This document shows positions 1 to 6,097 of a stretch of 11,518 nt of DNA, piece by piece. A program made the translations under genes and the position numbers. Source of the stretch: a bacterium (GTDB lineage: Bacteria > Omnitrophota > Gorgyraeia > Gygaellales > UBA12090); contig SCPY01000067.1 of the NCBI GenBank assembly GCA_004299495.1, positions 1-11,518 on the forward strand. Direction: 5' to 3'. Each line of letters opens with the position of its first letter. Position 1 is the first letter of the stretch. A model generated the notes under the pieces. That model saw nothing but the letters and a program-made list of their open reading frames with translations. It did not search any database and was not told the DNA's origin.

Positions 1-33
1 CACGCCGTCACGGTCTATAAAGATAGCGTTCAT
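1..33 (-). CDS. gmhB: D-glycero-D-manno-heptose 1,7-bisphosphate phosphatase-like HAD phosphatase, N-terminal fragment (cut by window edge)
   Basis: Only the first 11 codons are present, reading MNAIFIDRDGV before the window ends. This matches the start of HAD-superfamily histidinol-phosphatase/GmhB proteins, which open with a strand leading into motif I (FxDRDGV). The nucleophile would be Asp7 and the general acid/base Asp9. The ATG (31-33) directly follows the TAA of the preceding glycosyltransferase gene, and an AAGGAG Shine-Dalgarno sits 13 bases upstream (47-52), so the start is credible. If it is GmhB, it dephosphorylates heptose 1,7-bisphosphate on the way to ADP-heptose, which suits the two heptosyltransferase-type genes in this window. 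With so little sequence, another HAD phosphatase such as a histidinol-phosphatase relative cannot be excluded. Confidence 0.6.
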   Translation of the reverse strand, partial: MNAIFIDRDGV

Positions 34-792
34 TTATTGGGCCTTGCTCCTTATGATTTCTCTATACTTTAGATAACTTAAAAATTGGTAAAGGCCGGCA
101 AAATAAGCGATCGTAAAACCGATGAATCCGTCTTTGTATCCCTTCTTGCCGAAGTAAGAGCGGAAAAATCTGTCATAAGCGCGCCAGATAAATCTGCCCA
201 GACGCATTGGTTTATTCTGATTAAACCACTTCTGCGCCTCCCTGGTGGTCTGATTATTCATTTTACTTAAAAAATCCTCTATATTTTTATAAGAATAATG
301 AATAATGTCAGATTTTAAATGGCCACAGGGGTCATCCATAAAGGCGCGAGGATGGACTCCGGCTTCCTCATAGCTGAATTTGTCTTTACGAAACAGCTTT
401 AGCTGGGGGCTGGGATACCATCCCCCATGGCGCACCCAGTAATCTCCGATAAAATTGCGCCGGGGAATAGTAAAGCCGTTATATTTTACTTCTGCCTCTA
501 AGGCTTCTTCGATTTCTTTTTTCAATTCTTCCGTAGCCCGCTCATCCGCGTCCAGGCTCAAAACCCACAAGTTCTTTGCCTGGGCATAGGCAAAATTCCT
601 GTGCCTTCCCTCTACATCCATACGGCGCACCAAAATTTTATGCGCGAATTTCGCGCAGATTTCCCTGGTTTTATCCGTGCTTTCATCGTCAACTACGATA
701 ATTTCATCTGCCCAGCCGGAGACGGACTTAAGGCATTCCTGAATGTTTCTTTCTTCGTTCTTTGTTAAAATCACAACTGACAGGTTTATCAT
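34..792 (-). CDS. Family 2 glycosyltransferase, WaaE/KdtX-like (LPS core glucosyltransferase type)
   Basis: A 252-residue cytoplasmic GT2 enzyme. The N-terminus (residues 3-11, LSVVILTKN) is the nucleotide-binding strand of the GT-A fold. VVDDESTD (33-40) carries the first conserved aspartates and LDADE (80-84) is the DxD-type metal/donor site. The segment HGGWYPSPQLKLFR (122-135) and the following GVHPRA (145-150) are characteristic of WaaE-type beta-1,4-glucosyltransferases, which add glucose to the first heptose of the LPS core. The C-terminus (about 205-245) is basic and aromatic, suggesting membrane association rather than clear spanning segments. The ATG overlaps the upstream aminotransferase stop as ATGA, with AAGGA about 9 bases before it, so the two are translationally coupled. 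Family assignment is secure; donor and acceptor are inferred from similarity and the heptose-rich neighbourhood. Confidence 0.9.
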   Translation of the reverse strand: MINLSVVILTKNEERNIQECLKSVSGWADEIIVVDDESTDKTREICAKFAHKILVRRMDVEGRHRNFAYAQAKNLWVLSLDADERATEELKKEIEEALEAEVKYNGFTIPRRNFIGDYWVRHGGWYPSPQLKLFRKDKFSYEEAGVHPRAFMDDPCGHLKSDIIHYSYKNIEDFLSKMNNQTTREAQKWFNQNKPMRLGRFIWRAYDRFFRSYFGKKGYKDGFIGFTIAYFAGLYQFLSYLKYREIIRSKAQ

Positions 793-1901
793 CCCAGGAA
801 TTCCTTTATAGAAGCGATAATATAATCCATTTCGTCTTTGGTTAAATCCGGATACACCGGTATAGCAAGAGTTTGCGAAGAAGCCTTCTCGGCCTCCGGG
901 AAATCTCCCCTTTTATAGCCGAGATATTTAAAACATTGCTGTAAATGCAAGGGCACGGGATAATATATCCGCGCGTCAATGCCTTTACTTCTCAGGTGCT
1001 CGATTACTTTCGCGCTTGAAGCGCCCAGGCGTAATACATACTGATGGTAAATATGGCTGCTGTGCGGCGCGAGAAATGGTGTCTTTATTTTCAGTCCGTT
1101 TAATTGCCGGTTAAAATACTCCGCGTTTTCCCGGCGCTTATTATTCCATCCGTCAAGATATCTTAGCTTTACCTTTAGGACCGCGGCCTGCAGAGTATCT
1201 AAACGATGGTTATACCCCAATACCTTATGAAAGTATTTTGCTTTGTTTCCCTGATTCCTGAGCAGCCTAATTTTATCGGCGGCTGTTTTATTATTCGTCA
1301 AAACCATGCCCGCGTCGCCAAACGCTCCCAGGTTTTTCCCGGGGAAAAAACTTACCGAGCCGCAGTCCGCGATTGCGCCCGCTTTCCTCCCTTTATACTC
1401 AGCGCCAAAGGCCTGCGCGGTATCCTCAATAACTCTAAGTTTATAGGCCTTTGCTACTTTTAAAATCTCACCCATATCCGCGCACTGGCCGTAAAGGTGC
1501 ACCGGAATAACCGCCTTTAGCTTAGGCCTCTTCTTTTTCCTGATAGTTATTTCTAAATTATGAGCAGTCATATTATACGTCTGAGGGTCTATATCGGTAA
1601 AAACCGGCATCGCGCCTATGCTGGCAATGGCTCCCGCGGTAGCGTAATAGGTAAAAGCCGGACAGATAACCCCGTCGCCAGCTTCTACGCCAAGCGCTAT
1701 TAAGGCCAACTTTATCGCGTCGGTCCCATTAGATACTCCGATGGCATACTTCGCTCCGGTATATCGCGTAACCTCACCTTCAAGCTCTTCAACTTCTTTA
1801 CCCAGGATAAAATTGGTATTATCAATAACTTTTTTTATGGCTTCGTCTATATCCGCGCGAATGGGGGCTATCTGCTTTTTAAGGTCTAATAATGGTATCA
1901 T
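789..1901 (-). CDS. DegT/DnrJ/EryC1/StrS family PLP-dependent sugar aminotransferase
   Basis: This 370-residue protein has the usual length for the family. It would transaminate a nucleotide-linked keto sugar to an amino sugar with glutamate as donor, in the cytoplasm. MIPLLDLKKQ is the typical N-terminus. GVSNGTDAIKLAL (55-67) binds the PLP phosphate, PAFTYYATAGA (81-91) follows, and VHLYGQ (134-139) and EDTAQAFGA (159-167) line the cofactor; Asp160 should contact the pyridine nitrogen. SFFPGKNLGAFGDAG (184-198) contains the Schiff-base lysine, Lys189. The motifs most resemble WbpE/FdtB-type 3-aminotransferases, but the exact sugar cannot be read from sequence. The ATG (1899-1901) has a TGAGGG Shine-Dalgarno overlapping the stop of the GT9 gene, 10 bases away. 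Its stop overlaps the next start (ATGA). Confidence 0.92.
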   Translation of the reverse strand: MIPLLDLKKQIAPIRADIDEAIKKVIDNTNFILGKEVEELEGEVTRYTGAKYAIGVSNGTDAIKLALIALGVEAGDGVICPAFTYYATAGAIASIGAMPVFTDIDPQTYNMTAHNLEITIRKKKRPKLKAVIPVHLYGQCADMGEILKVAKAYKLRVIEDTAQAFGAEYKGRKAGAIADCGSVSFFPGKNLGAFGDAGMVLTNNKTAADKIRLLRNQGNKAKYFHKVLGYNHRLDTLQAAVLKVKLRYLDGWNNKRRENAEYFNRQLNGLKIKTPFLAPHSSHIYHQYVLRLGASSAKVIEHLRSKGIDARIYYPVPLHLQQCFKYLGYKRGDFPEAEKASSQTLAIPVYPDLTKDEMDYIIASIKEFLG

Positions 1902-1911
1902 TTTATGTCCC

Positions 1912-2970
1912 TCACTTATTTATCAATAATCTATCTAACGCGCTAAGGGCTTCGCTAACATCAATACTTTCTAAACATTCCCTGTTTCTCGCGCAAGGGC
2001 TTAATCTAAATCCGCGGTAGCAGGGGCTGCATTCCAGATTTCTTCTTAAAACAATATGGCGCCCTTCATCAGGCGGATACGGCCCGTATACCGCGGGATC
2101 TGCCGGTCCAAAGAAAGAAAGCGTCTTTTTCCTTAAAGAAACTGCCATATGCAAAGGGCCGCCATCGTTTCCGATAAATATATCCGCCCTGTTTATAAGA
2201 GCGGCTGACTGGCTTAAGGTTGTCCGGCCGCGCAAGTCAATGGCTCGCGGGATAGGAAATAATTCTTTATCGCTTGAATCTCCCAATATTATAATTGTAA
2301 CCCTGTATTTTTCAATGATTTTATCAACTAAAACCCGAAAATTTTCTTCCGGCCAGCGTTTAAGCCGCGCCTCCACCCCCCAGCTTGCCCCGCCTCCCGG
2401 GGCTATGGAGATCACCGGATTATTCCGGTCAATATCTTGCGAAGTAAAAAAGTCATCCGCGTACCGCTTATCTTCACCGCTTAGATAAAGCTCTAAGTCA
2501 TTGTATTTGGGCTTAATGCCGACCAACTCCGGAAGCTCGTTGTAATACTCAACAATATGCCTGTTTTCGTATCCGGCAAGCTTTAGAGAATCAGTTAAAT
2601 AAAAACCCCTGTTTTTATAATTATACCCGACTCTCTTTTTTATACCGGCAAGCCATAAGAAAAAACCGAAATTTGCCGCAAGGGATAAATCTATGGCTAA
2701 ATCAAATCTTTCTCTCTTAATTGCTCCTATAAAGCCGTTAAATGCATTAAGCCATTTTAACCATGAATCTTCCTGGAGGCGCTTGAATTCATCTCTCTCA
2801 TAAATGAATAATTTATCTACGTATGGATTATTTTTAATCAGCTCGGAGGCGCGCTTATTACACAAAAAACCCAATTTATGTTTAGGAAAATTATCTTTTA
2901 GGGTATGGATCAGCGGGGTGGTAAAAAGGCAATCCCCAATACCGAAAGGATTGACTATAATAATATTCAT
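1912..2970 (-). CDS. Family 9 glycosyltransferase (heptosyltransferase-like) with a C-terminal cysteine cluster
   Basis: A 352-residue GT-B enzyme of the ADP-heptose:LPS heptosyltransferase family. The N-terminal domain begins IIIVNPFGIGDCLFTTP (3-19), with the glycine-rich acceptor-side loop. The C-terminal domain has PGGGASWG (191-198), KRWPEENF (204-211) and NDGGPLHMA (268-276), the donor-binding signature where Asp269 and His274 are typical. Near the end it has Cys314, Cys317, Cys326 and Cys332 (CxxC-x8-C-x5-C), a possible metal-binding knuckle absent from the other GT9 here. The start fits the family exactly but has no Shine-Dalgarno; it lies 7 bases after the vapC stop, so translation probably depends on coupling with vapC. 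Family assignment is strong. Heptose as donor is likely from the locus, but GT9 members can use other sugars. Confidence 0.9.
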   Translation of the reverse strand: MNIIIVNPFGIGDCLFTTPLIHTLKDNFPKHKLGFLCNKRASELIKNNPYVDKLFIYERDEFKRLQEDSWLKWLNAFNGFIGAIKRERFDLAIDLSLAANFGFFLWLAGIKKRVGYNYKNRGFYLTDSLKLAGYENRHIVEYYNELPELVGIKPKYNDLELYLSGEDKRYADDFFTSQDIDRNNPVISIAPGGGASWGVEARLKRWPEENFRVLVDKIIEKYRVTIIILGDSSDKELFPIPRAIDLRGRTTLSQSAALINRADIFIGNDGGPLHMAVSLRKKTLSFFGPADPAVYGPYPPDEGRHIVLRRNLECSPCYRGFRLSPCARNRECLESIDVSEALSALDRLLINK

Positions 2971-2977
2971 GCAAACT

Positions 2978-3358
2978 TTATAGCCATTCTGTTATGGCTG
3001 GGAAGTGCTTATCAAGGGACAATATTCTCGCGTTGTTTTGTTTAGCAAGAACAACCAAATAACAGTCAATAAGGTGTATATTTTTGCCTTGCTTTCGCAA
3101 TTTGTTACTCAAAATCCCGGCATCCTTCCAGGTTGATTCTGTTTCCTTGAGAATTTTTACCACTGAAGGCAAATCCTTAATCAGCTCTATTTCTTTCTCA
3201 GACCTTGCTCCCTGCAGCAACTCGGCCAACACAACCCAACAGGTAGAGGCGGTATTTATAGCGAGCGCCGACTCTACTTCTTTGGTTATGGCATGGCTGG
3301 TTTTCTTTAAATACTCAATCCAAGCCGATGTATCTATAAAAACTACCCTACCGGCCAT
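2978..3358 (-). CDS. vapC: VapC-type PIN-domain ribonuclease toxin
   Basis: A 126-residue PIN-domain protein, the normal length for VapC toxins, which cut specific RNAs (often tRNA) in a metal-dependent way. The four acidic catalytic positions are visible: Asp9 in IDTSAWIEYL, Glu46 in LAELLQGA, Asp98 in HLIDCYLV and Asp116 in LSLDKHF. All are intact, so the toxin should be active. Its ATG lies inside the end of vapB (11-base overlap), the usual arrangement for coupled antitoxin-toxin synthesis. The RNA target cannot be predicted. The pair sits between polysaccharide genes with only 7 bases to the next GT9 gene, so the toxin-antitoxin transcript very probably reads into it. Confidence 0.93.
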   Translation of the reverse strand: MAGRVVFIDTSAWIEYLKKTSHAITKEVESALAINTASTCWVVLAELLQGARSEKEIELIKDLPSVVKILKETESTWKDAGILSNKLRKQGKNIHLIDCYLVVLAKQNNARILSLDKHFPAITEWL

Positions 3359-3545
3359 GGTGGCGTCCCGCTAATATCTTTTTATTAAAAGAAAGGCCTC
3401 CTCTTAAAAGCTCTATTTTCCTGAGCCTCTCTTTCCTTAGGTATTCTTCCACCGCTAATCTCACGGCCTTACTTTTGTTTTTTTGATGTGTTGCCTGAAG
3501 CAGGCGGGACAATTTTTCTTCTTCTATATTTATGGTTGTTCGCAT
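3348..3545 (-). CDS. vapB: VapB-type ribbon-helix-helix antitoxin
   Basis: A 65-residue antitoxin. It starts MRTTINIEEEKL, the DNA-binding beta-strand of the VapB (MetJ/Arc-like) ribbon-helix-helix. The helices KSKAVRLAVEEYLRKERL follow, and a basic tail would wrap and block VapC. A GTG at 3560 would add five residues, but I chose the ATG at 3545. The sequence GGGGGTGAT (3550-3558) is an excellent Shine-Dalgarno for that ATG, and the predicted promoter would start transcription at about 3558, leaving the GTG outside the mRNA. Such antitoxins normally repress their own promoter together with the toxin. The C-terminal toxin-binding segment is variable in the family, so pairing is inferred from position. 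Confidence 0.9.
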   Translation of the reverse strand: MRTTINIEEEKLSRLLQATHQKNKSKAVRLAVEEYLRKERLRKIELLRGGLSFNKKILAGRHHGR

Positions 3546-3549
3546 TATT

Positions 3550-3558
3550 ATCACCCCC
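3550..3558 (-). promoter_or_regulatory. Ribosome binding site of vapB
   Basis: On the minus strand the sequence GGGGGTGAT differs from the ideal anti-Shine-Dalgarno complement GGAGGTGAT by one base. The core is about 6 bases before the ATG at 3543-3545. This decides the start of vapB in favour of the ATG over the upstream GTG, which would lie at the edge of this site. Confidence 0.75.
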
Positions 3559-3564
3559 ACTTAA

Positions 3565-3593
3565 ATTATACATAATAATTAATCATAAATCAA
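3565..3593 (-). promoter_or_regulatory. Sigma-70-type promoter of vapBC
   Basis: The minus strand shows TTGATT (3588-3593) as -35 and a perfect TATAAT (3565-3570) as -10, separated by exactly 17 bases, in an AT-rich gap. The transcript would begin near 3558, giving a leader of only about 13 bases that starts essentially at the Shine-Dalgarno. It is the only convincing promoter seen in the window. Because the next genes follow without a terminator, it may also act as an internal promoter for the GT9, aminotransferase, WaaE-like and GmhB-like genes downstream. Confidence 0.75.
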
Positions 3594-3611
3594 GGTAAAT
3601 TGTTATGATAT

Positions 3612-3633
3612 GTATAGCATACTAATAATTATT
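3612..3633. promoter_or_regulatory. Possible operator palindromes upstream of vapBC
   Basis: Two short inverted repeats lie next to each other upstream of the vapBC -35: GTAT-AGC-ATAC (3612-3622) and the perfect 10-base palindrome AATAATTATT (3624-3633). Ribbon-helix-helix antitoxins bind paired palindromes near their promoters, so these are candidate VapB/VapBC sites. The second is pure A/T in an A/T-rich region and could be chance, and both are further upstream than operators that block polymerase directly. Confidence 0.3.
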
Positions 3634-3657
3634 TTGTTATTCTCTATCTATAAACCC

Positions 3658-5136
3658 TTATCTGCGGTAATCATCGTCAAAGCGTTTTATATCGTCTTCT
3701 TCTAAATAATTTCCTGTCTGGACCTCTACAATCTTAAGCGATGTATCGCGGGGATTTTCCAGGCGGTGCTTTACCCCTTTAGGGATATAGATGCTCTGAT
3801 TGCTCCTGACATAAACAATATCCCTGCCGCGATTGACCTTGGCGCATCCCGAAACAACTACCCAGTGCTCCGCGCGCCTGCGGTGCGCCTGCAGGCTAAG
3901 GCGTTTTCTTGGCTCAATTTCAATTAACTTTATCTTAAATCCTTCGCCTAACTGCAGAATGGTAAACGATCCCCATGGCCGCTTATCGGTCATATGCGCG
4001 ATATGCTCTTTTCTCTTACCCAATTTTAGCTTGTCTACTATCTCCTTTACTTCCTGAGCCCTATCCCTGTTACAAACCAAGAGGGCGTCAGGGGTATCCG
4101 CGATAATCAGGTCTTTTAAGCCGATAGTAGCAATAAGCCTGTTTGCCCGGCTAAAGGCGCAGATTCCCCTGCTATCGCGATCTACAGAATCAGCCTGAAT
4201 TACATTACCCTCCCTATCTTTTGGTAACAGTTCCCGCAAGGCATCCCAGCTTCCTAAATCAGACCATTCAAAATCTGCCGGGATCAGAGCTATTCGCTTA
4301 GAATGCTCCATTATCCCGTAATCTACGGATATGGGCTTTATCCTGGGCCACACTTTAGGGATGTCCTCAATAGCGGATATTTTTCTAAGCTGAGAATATA
4401 AATCCGGCAGATATGCCTTGACCTCATCCATAAAAACAGCGGCCTTCCACACAAATATGCCGCTATTCCAAAAATAGCTTTTACTTTTAATATATTCTTT
4501 TGCCTTTTTCAAGCTCGGTTTCTCTAGAAATCTATGCACCTTGAAACTCTTTATAAATTCATTGCGATGAGCGTTCAAATGTTCTATTTTTATATACCCG
4601 TATCCTGTCGCGGGTTTTTTTGGCCTGATGCCTATGGTTACCAGCAAATCATCCCGCGCGCAAGCCGCGGCCGCTCTTATGGTTTCTTTAAATTTTGCTA
4701 TATCTTTAATATAATGGTCGGCCGGCAGGGCGACAAGAATCCCTTGCGGATCAGATTTTAGAATTAATCGCGCGCATAAGCCAATTGCCGGCGCGGTATT
4801 CTTTCCCTCCGGCTCTAAGATTATGTTCGCGTCAGGAATACGAAACTTTTCTATCTGCTTCTTTACCTCATTAAAATATAAGCGATTAGTAATAATATAC
4901 ACCTTATCCGCGCTGACTAACCCTTTTAAGCGGTTTATAGTATTCTGCAGCAGGCTCTCATTGCCAAAGATATTGATAAATTGCTTTGGCTCTAAGATTC
5001 GGCTAAACGGCCAGAATCTGCTTCCCACGCCTCCGGCCAGAATAAGCGCGTACAAATCCGCCTTTCCCAACGGTTCACCGCTTCCCGTCTCGTAGGCGGG
5101 AAGCGGCCTTTTAACTGATTTTTCTCTTGATAGCAT
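3658..5136 (-). CDS. manC: Mannose-1-phosphate guanylyltransferase / mannose-6-phosphate isomerase (type II, ManC/AlgA/XanB family)
   Basis: A 492-residue two-domain enzyme producing GDP-mannose for the polysaccharide. The nucleotidyltransferase domain (about 28-350) has LAGGVGSRFWP (33-43), the pyrophosphorylase signature, LEPKQF (48-53) and FLEKP (203-207). The cupin phosphomannose isomerase domain (about 382-480) has RPWGSF (386-391) and QAHRRRAEHWVVVSG (416-430). In that metal-site motif the second histidine of the usual QxHxHRxEHW is arginine (Arg420), so isomerase activity is doubtful. The start is fixed by a strong AGGAGG six bases before the ATG; the gene overlaps the upstream GT9 by 26 bases. 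Between the start and the catalytic domain is a repeat-encoded extension of about 15 residues (see the repeat at 5078-5106). Family assignment is very secure. Confidence 0.94.
   Translation of the reverse strand: MLSREKSVKRPLPAYETGSGEPLGKADLYALILAGGVGSRFWPFSRILEPKQFINIFGNESLLQNTINRLKGLVSADKVYIITNRLYFNEVKKQIEKFRIPDANIILEPEGKNTAPAIGLCARLILKSDPQGILVALPADHYIKDIAKFKETIRAAAACARDDLLVTIGIRPKKPATGYGYIKIEHLNAHRNEFIKSFKVHRFLEKPSLKKAKEYIKSKSYFWNSGIFVWKAAVFMDEVKAYLPDLYSQLRKISAIEDIPKVWPRIKPISVDYGIMEHSKRIALIPADFEWSDLGSWDALRELLPKDREGNVIQADSVDRDSRGICAFSRANRLIATIGLKDLIIADTPDALLVCNRDRAQEVKEIVDKLKLGKRKEHIAHMTDKRPWGSFTILQLGEGFKIKLIEIEPRKRLSLQAHRRRAEHWVVVSGCAKVNRGRDIVYVRSNQSIYIPKGVKHRLENPRDTSLKIVEVQTGNYLEEDDIKRFDDDYRR
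5078..5106. repeat. Palindromic repeat-like hairpin inside the 5' end of manC
   Basis: A perfect 10-base inverted repeat, CCGCTTCCCG (5078-5087) and CGGGAAGCGG (5097-5106), flanks a 9-base loop. It lies in frame within manC and encodes roughly residues 11-20 (PLPAYETGSG), between the start codon and the conserved domain beginning near residue 28, where ManC proteins normally have almost no extension. There is no T-run, so it is not a terminator. It looks like a small dispersed palindromic element that inserted without breaking the frame. Whether it occurs elsewhere in the genome cannot be seen here. Confidence 0.6.
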
Positions 5137-6097
5137 CTAAAACCTCCTCTACTCCTATCCTTAAAATATCGTCGTTTTCTATAATTATGTGGTTATTTCC
5201 TACCGGTCCCCAGCGCCTGGCGCTCACCGCTGGCGGGTATTTTCTAAAAATAGCGATGACCGGAGTGCCGGCTGCAGCCGCCAAATGCATCGGCCCTGAG
5301 TCGTTGGTAACAAGAAATCTTGCCTTTTTTAACAAGCCGGCTGATTCTATCAAAGTGGTTTTACCGGTTACATTCACTACGTTTAGGCCGGCGCGGAATT
5401 TTTCCGCCCTTTGCGTCTCCTCCTGCCCCCCGATAAGCACAACGCTTACCCTAAGATCTGAATTTATTCTTTTAACTAACTCCCTGAACTTATCTGCCGG
5501 CCATTCTTTTTCCTTATTGCTGGCCCAGGGGTGCACCGCGATAACATCCCTATCTTTTATTCCTAATTCGGCTAATCTTGAATCGGGAAAATCGTCTTCT
5601 TTTATATCTATTAGATTGCTTCGGTCTTCCGCCTGCGGCGGACTCCCTCGCAATGACAAAGTATTTACACCGATTGCCTTTATCAGTTCAAGATTATATT
5701 CTACCTCGTGTTTAAGCCCTTGCGACTTCCTATCCTCCATCCTGCGATTGAGCAAAAAACCCCATTTCCTGTCATATCCCGCGCGCAAGGGAATTCCGGA
5801 GATAAAACTGATAATATGAGATTCCTTGCCGGGATTAAAAATCGCGCATAGATCATACTTTTTTTCCTTAAGCAGGCCGGAGAATTTTGTTATCTCGGCG
5901 AGCGTGTGTTTTCTGCCTCCCCAGACTATTACTTCATCAACGCAGTTTACACGCCCGGCTAATTGCCGAACAGGAGCATCAACCGCCAGGGTTAATTTCG
6001 CGCCCGGATAATTTTGCTTTAACTCTCTAAACGCCGGGATATTCAGTAAAAACTCGCCAAACCTATCGTTTCTTATTGCCAATATTTTACTTATCAT
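5111..6097 (-). CDS. Family 9 glycosyltransferase (heptosyltransferase-like) carrying a repeat-encoded insert
   Basis: A 328-residue GT-B fold protein of the ADP-heptose:LPS heptosyltransferase family. It opens ISKILAIRNDRFGEFLLNIP (2-21), the N-terminal Rossmann strand and glycine loop. In the C-terminal half HPWASNKEKEWP (189-200) and TNDSGPMHLAAAAGTPVIAIF (264-284) form the donor site, with Asp266 and His271 in the usual positions. It shares the family with the protein encoded at 1912-2970 but lacks that protein's cysteine cluster. Residues about 147-162 are encoded by a palindromic repeat (5613-5658) in the linker between the two domains, a variable stretch in the family. Its ATG overlaps the ligase-family stop (ATGA) and no good Shine-Dalgarno is seen, so translation is probably coupled. 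Heptose is the most likely donor by context. Confidence 0.9.
   Translation of the reverse strand: MISKILAIRNDRFGEFLLNIPAFRELKQNYPGAKLTLAVDAPVRQLAGRVNCVDEVIVWGGRKHTLAEITKFSGLLKEKKYDLCAIFNPGKESHIISFISGIPLRAGYDRKWGFLLNRRMEDRKSQGLKHEVEYNLELIKAIGVNTLSLRGSPPQAEDRSNLIDIKEDDFPDSRLAELGIKDRDVIAVHPWASNKEKEWPADKFRELVKRINSDLRVSVVLIGGQEETQRAEKFRAGLNVVNVTGKTTLIESAGLLKKARFLVTNDSGPMHLAAAAGTPVIAIFRKYPPAVSARRWGPVGNNHIIIENDDILRIGVEEVLDAIKRKIS
5143..5148 (-). promoter_or_regulatory. Strong ribosome binding site of manC
   Basis: AGGAGG on the minus strand, six bases before the ATG at 5134-5136, inside the 3' end of the upstream GT9 gene. It fixes the manC start upstream of the palindromic insert, so the insert should be translated. 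In-frame TTG codons after the insert (residues 23 and 28) have weaker ribosome sites. Confidence 0.75.
5613..5658. repeat. Dispersed palindromic repeat (TCATTGCGAGG...GAAGCAATCT type) inside a GT9 gene
   Basis: Read on the minus strand, the element runs from TGTCATTGCGAGGGAG to CCGAAGCAATCT. Between these ends is a perfect inner hairpin, TCCGCC-TGC-GGCGGA (5628-5642). The outer ends are also inverted (ATTGC at 5615-5619, GCAAT at 5650-5654). From memory, this closely matches a REP-like repeat, usually intergenic, found in many copies in genomes of several bacterial phyla. Here it is translated in frame as part of the GT9 enzyme, contributing about residues 147-162 (LSLRGSPPQAEDRSNL). No clear target-site duplication is visible. 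Confidence 0.72.

Noticed and set aside
3546..3560. GTG start of vapB at 3560
   Set aside because: The bases from 3550 to 3558 form the Shine-Dalgarno for the ATG at 3545, and the predicted transcript begins at about 3558, so the GTG is unlikely to be transcribed.
3546..3657. Search for a terminator of manC in the only long gap
   Set aside because: No GC-containing hairpin followed by T residues is present after the manC stop; the gap holds only the vapBC promoter and short A/T-rich palindromes.
5078..5106. Hairpin considered as a rho-independent terminator
   Set aside because: It lies inside the manC coding region, just after its start, and is not followed by a T-run on either strand; a repeat-like element fits better.
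5127..5819. A 230-codon open frame on the plus strand
   Set aside because: It is antisense to the GT9 gene at 5111-6097, whose motifs are clear. The plus-strand product is serine/leucine-rich with no recognisable motifs and no good ribosome site, as expected of a shadow frame.
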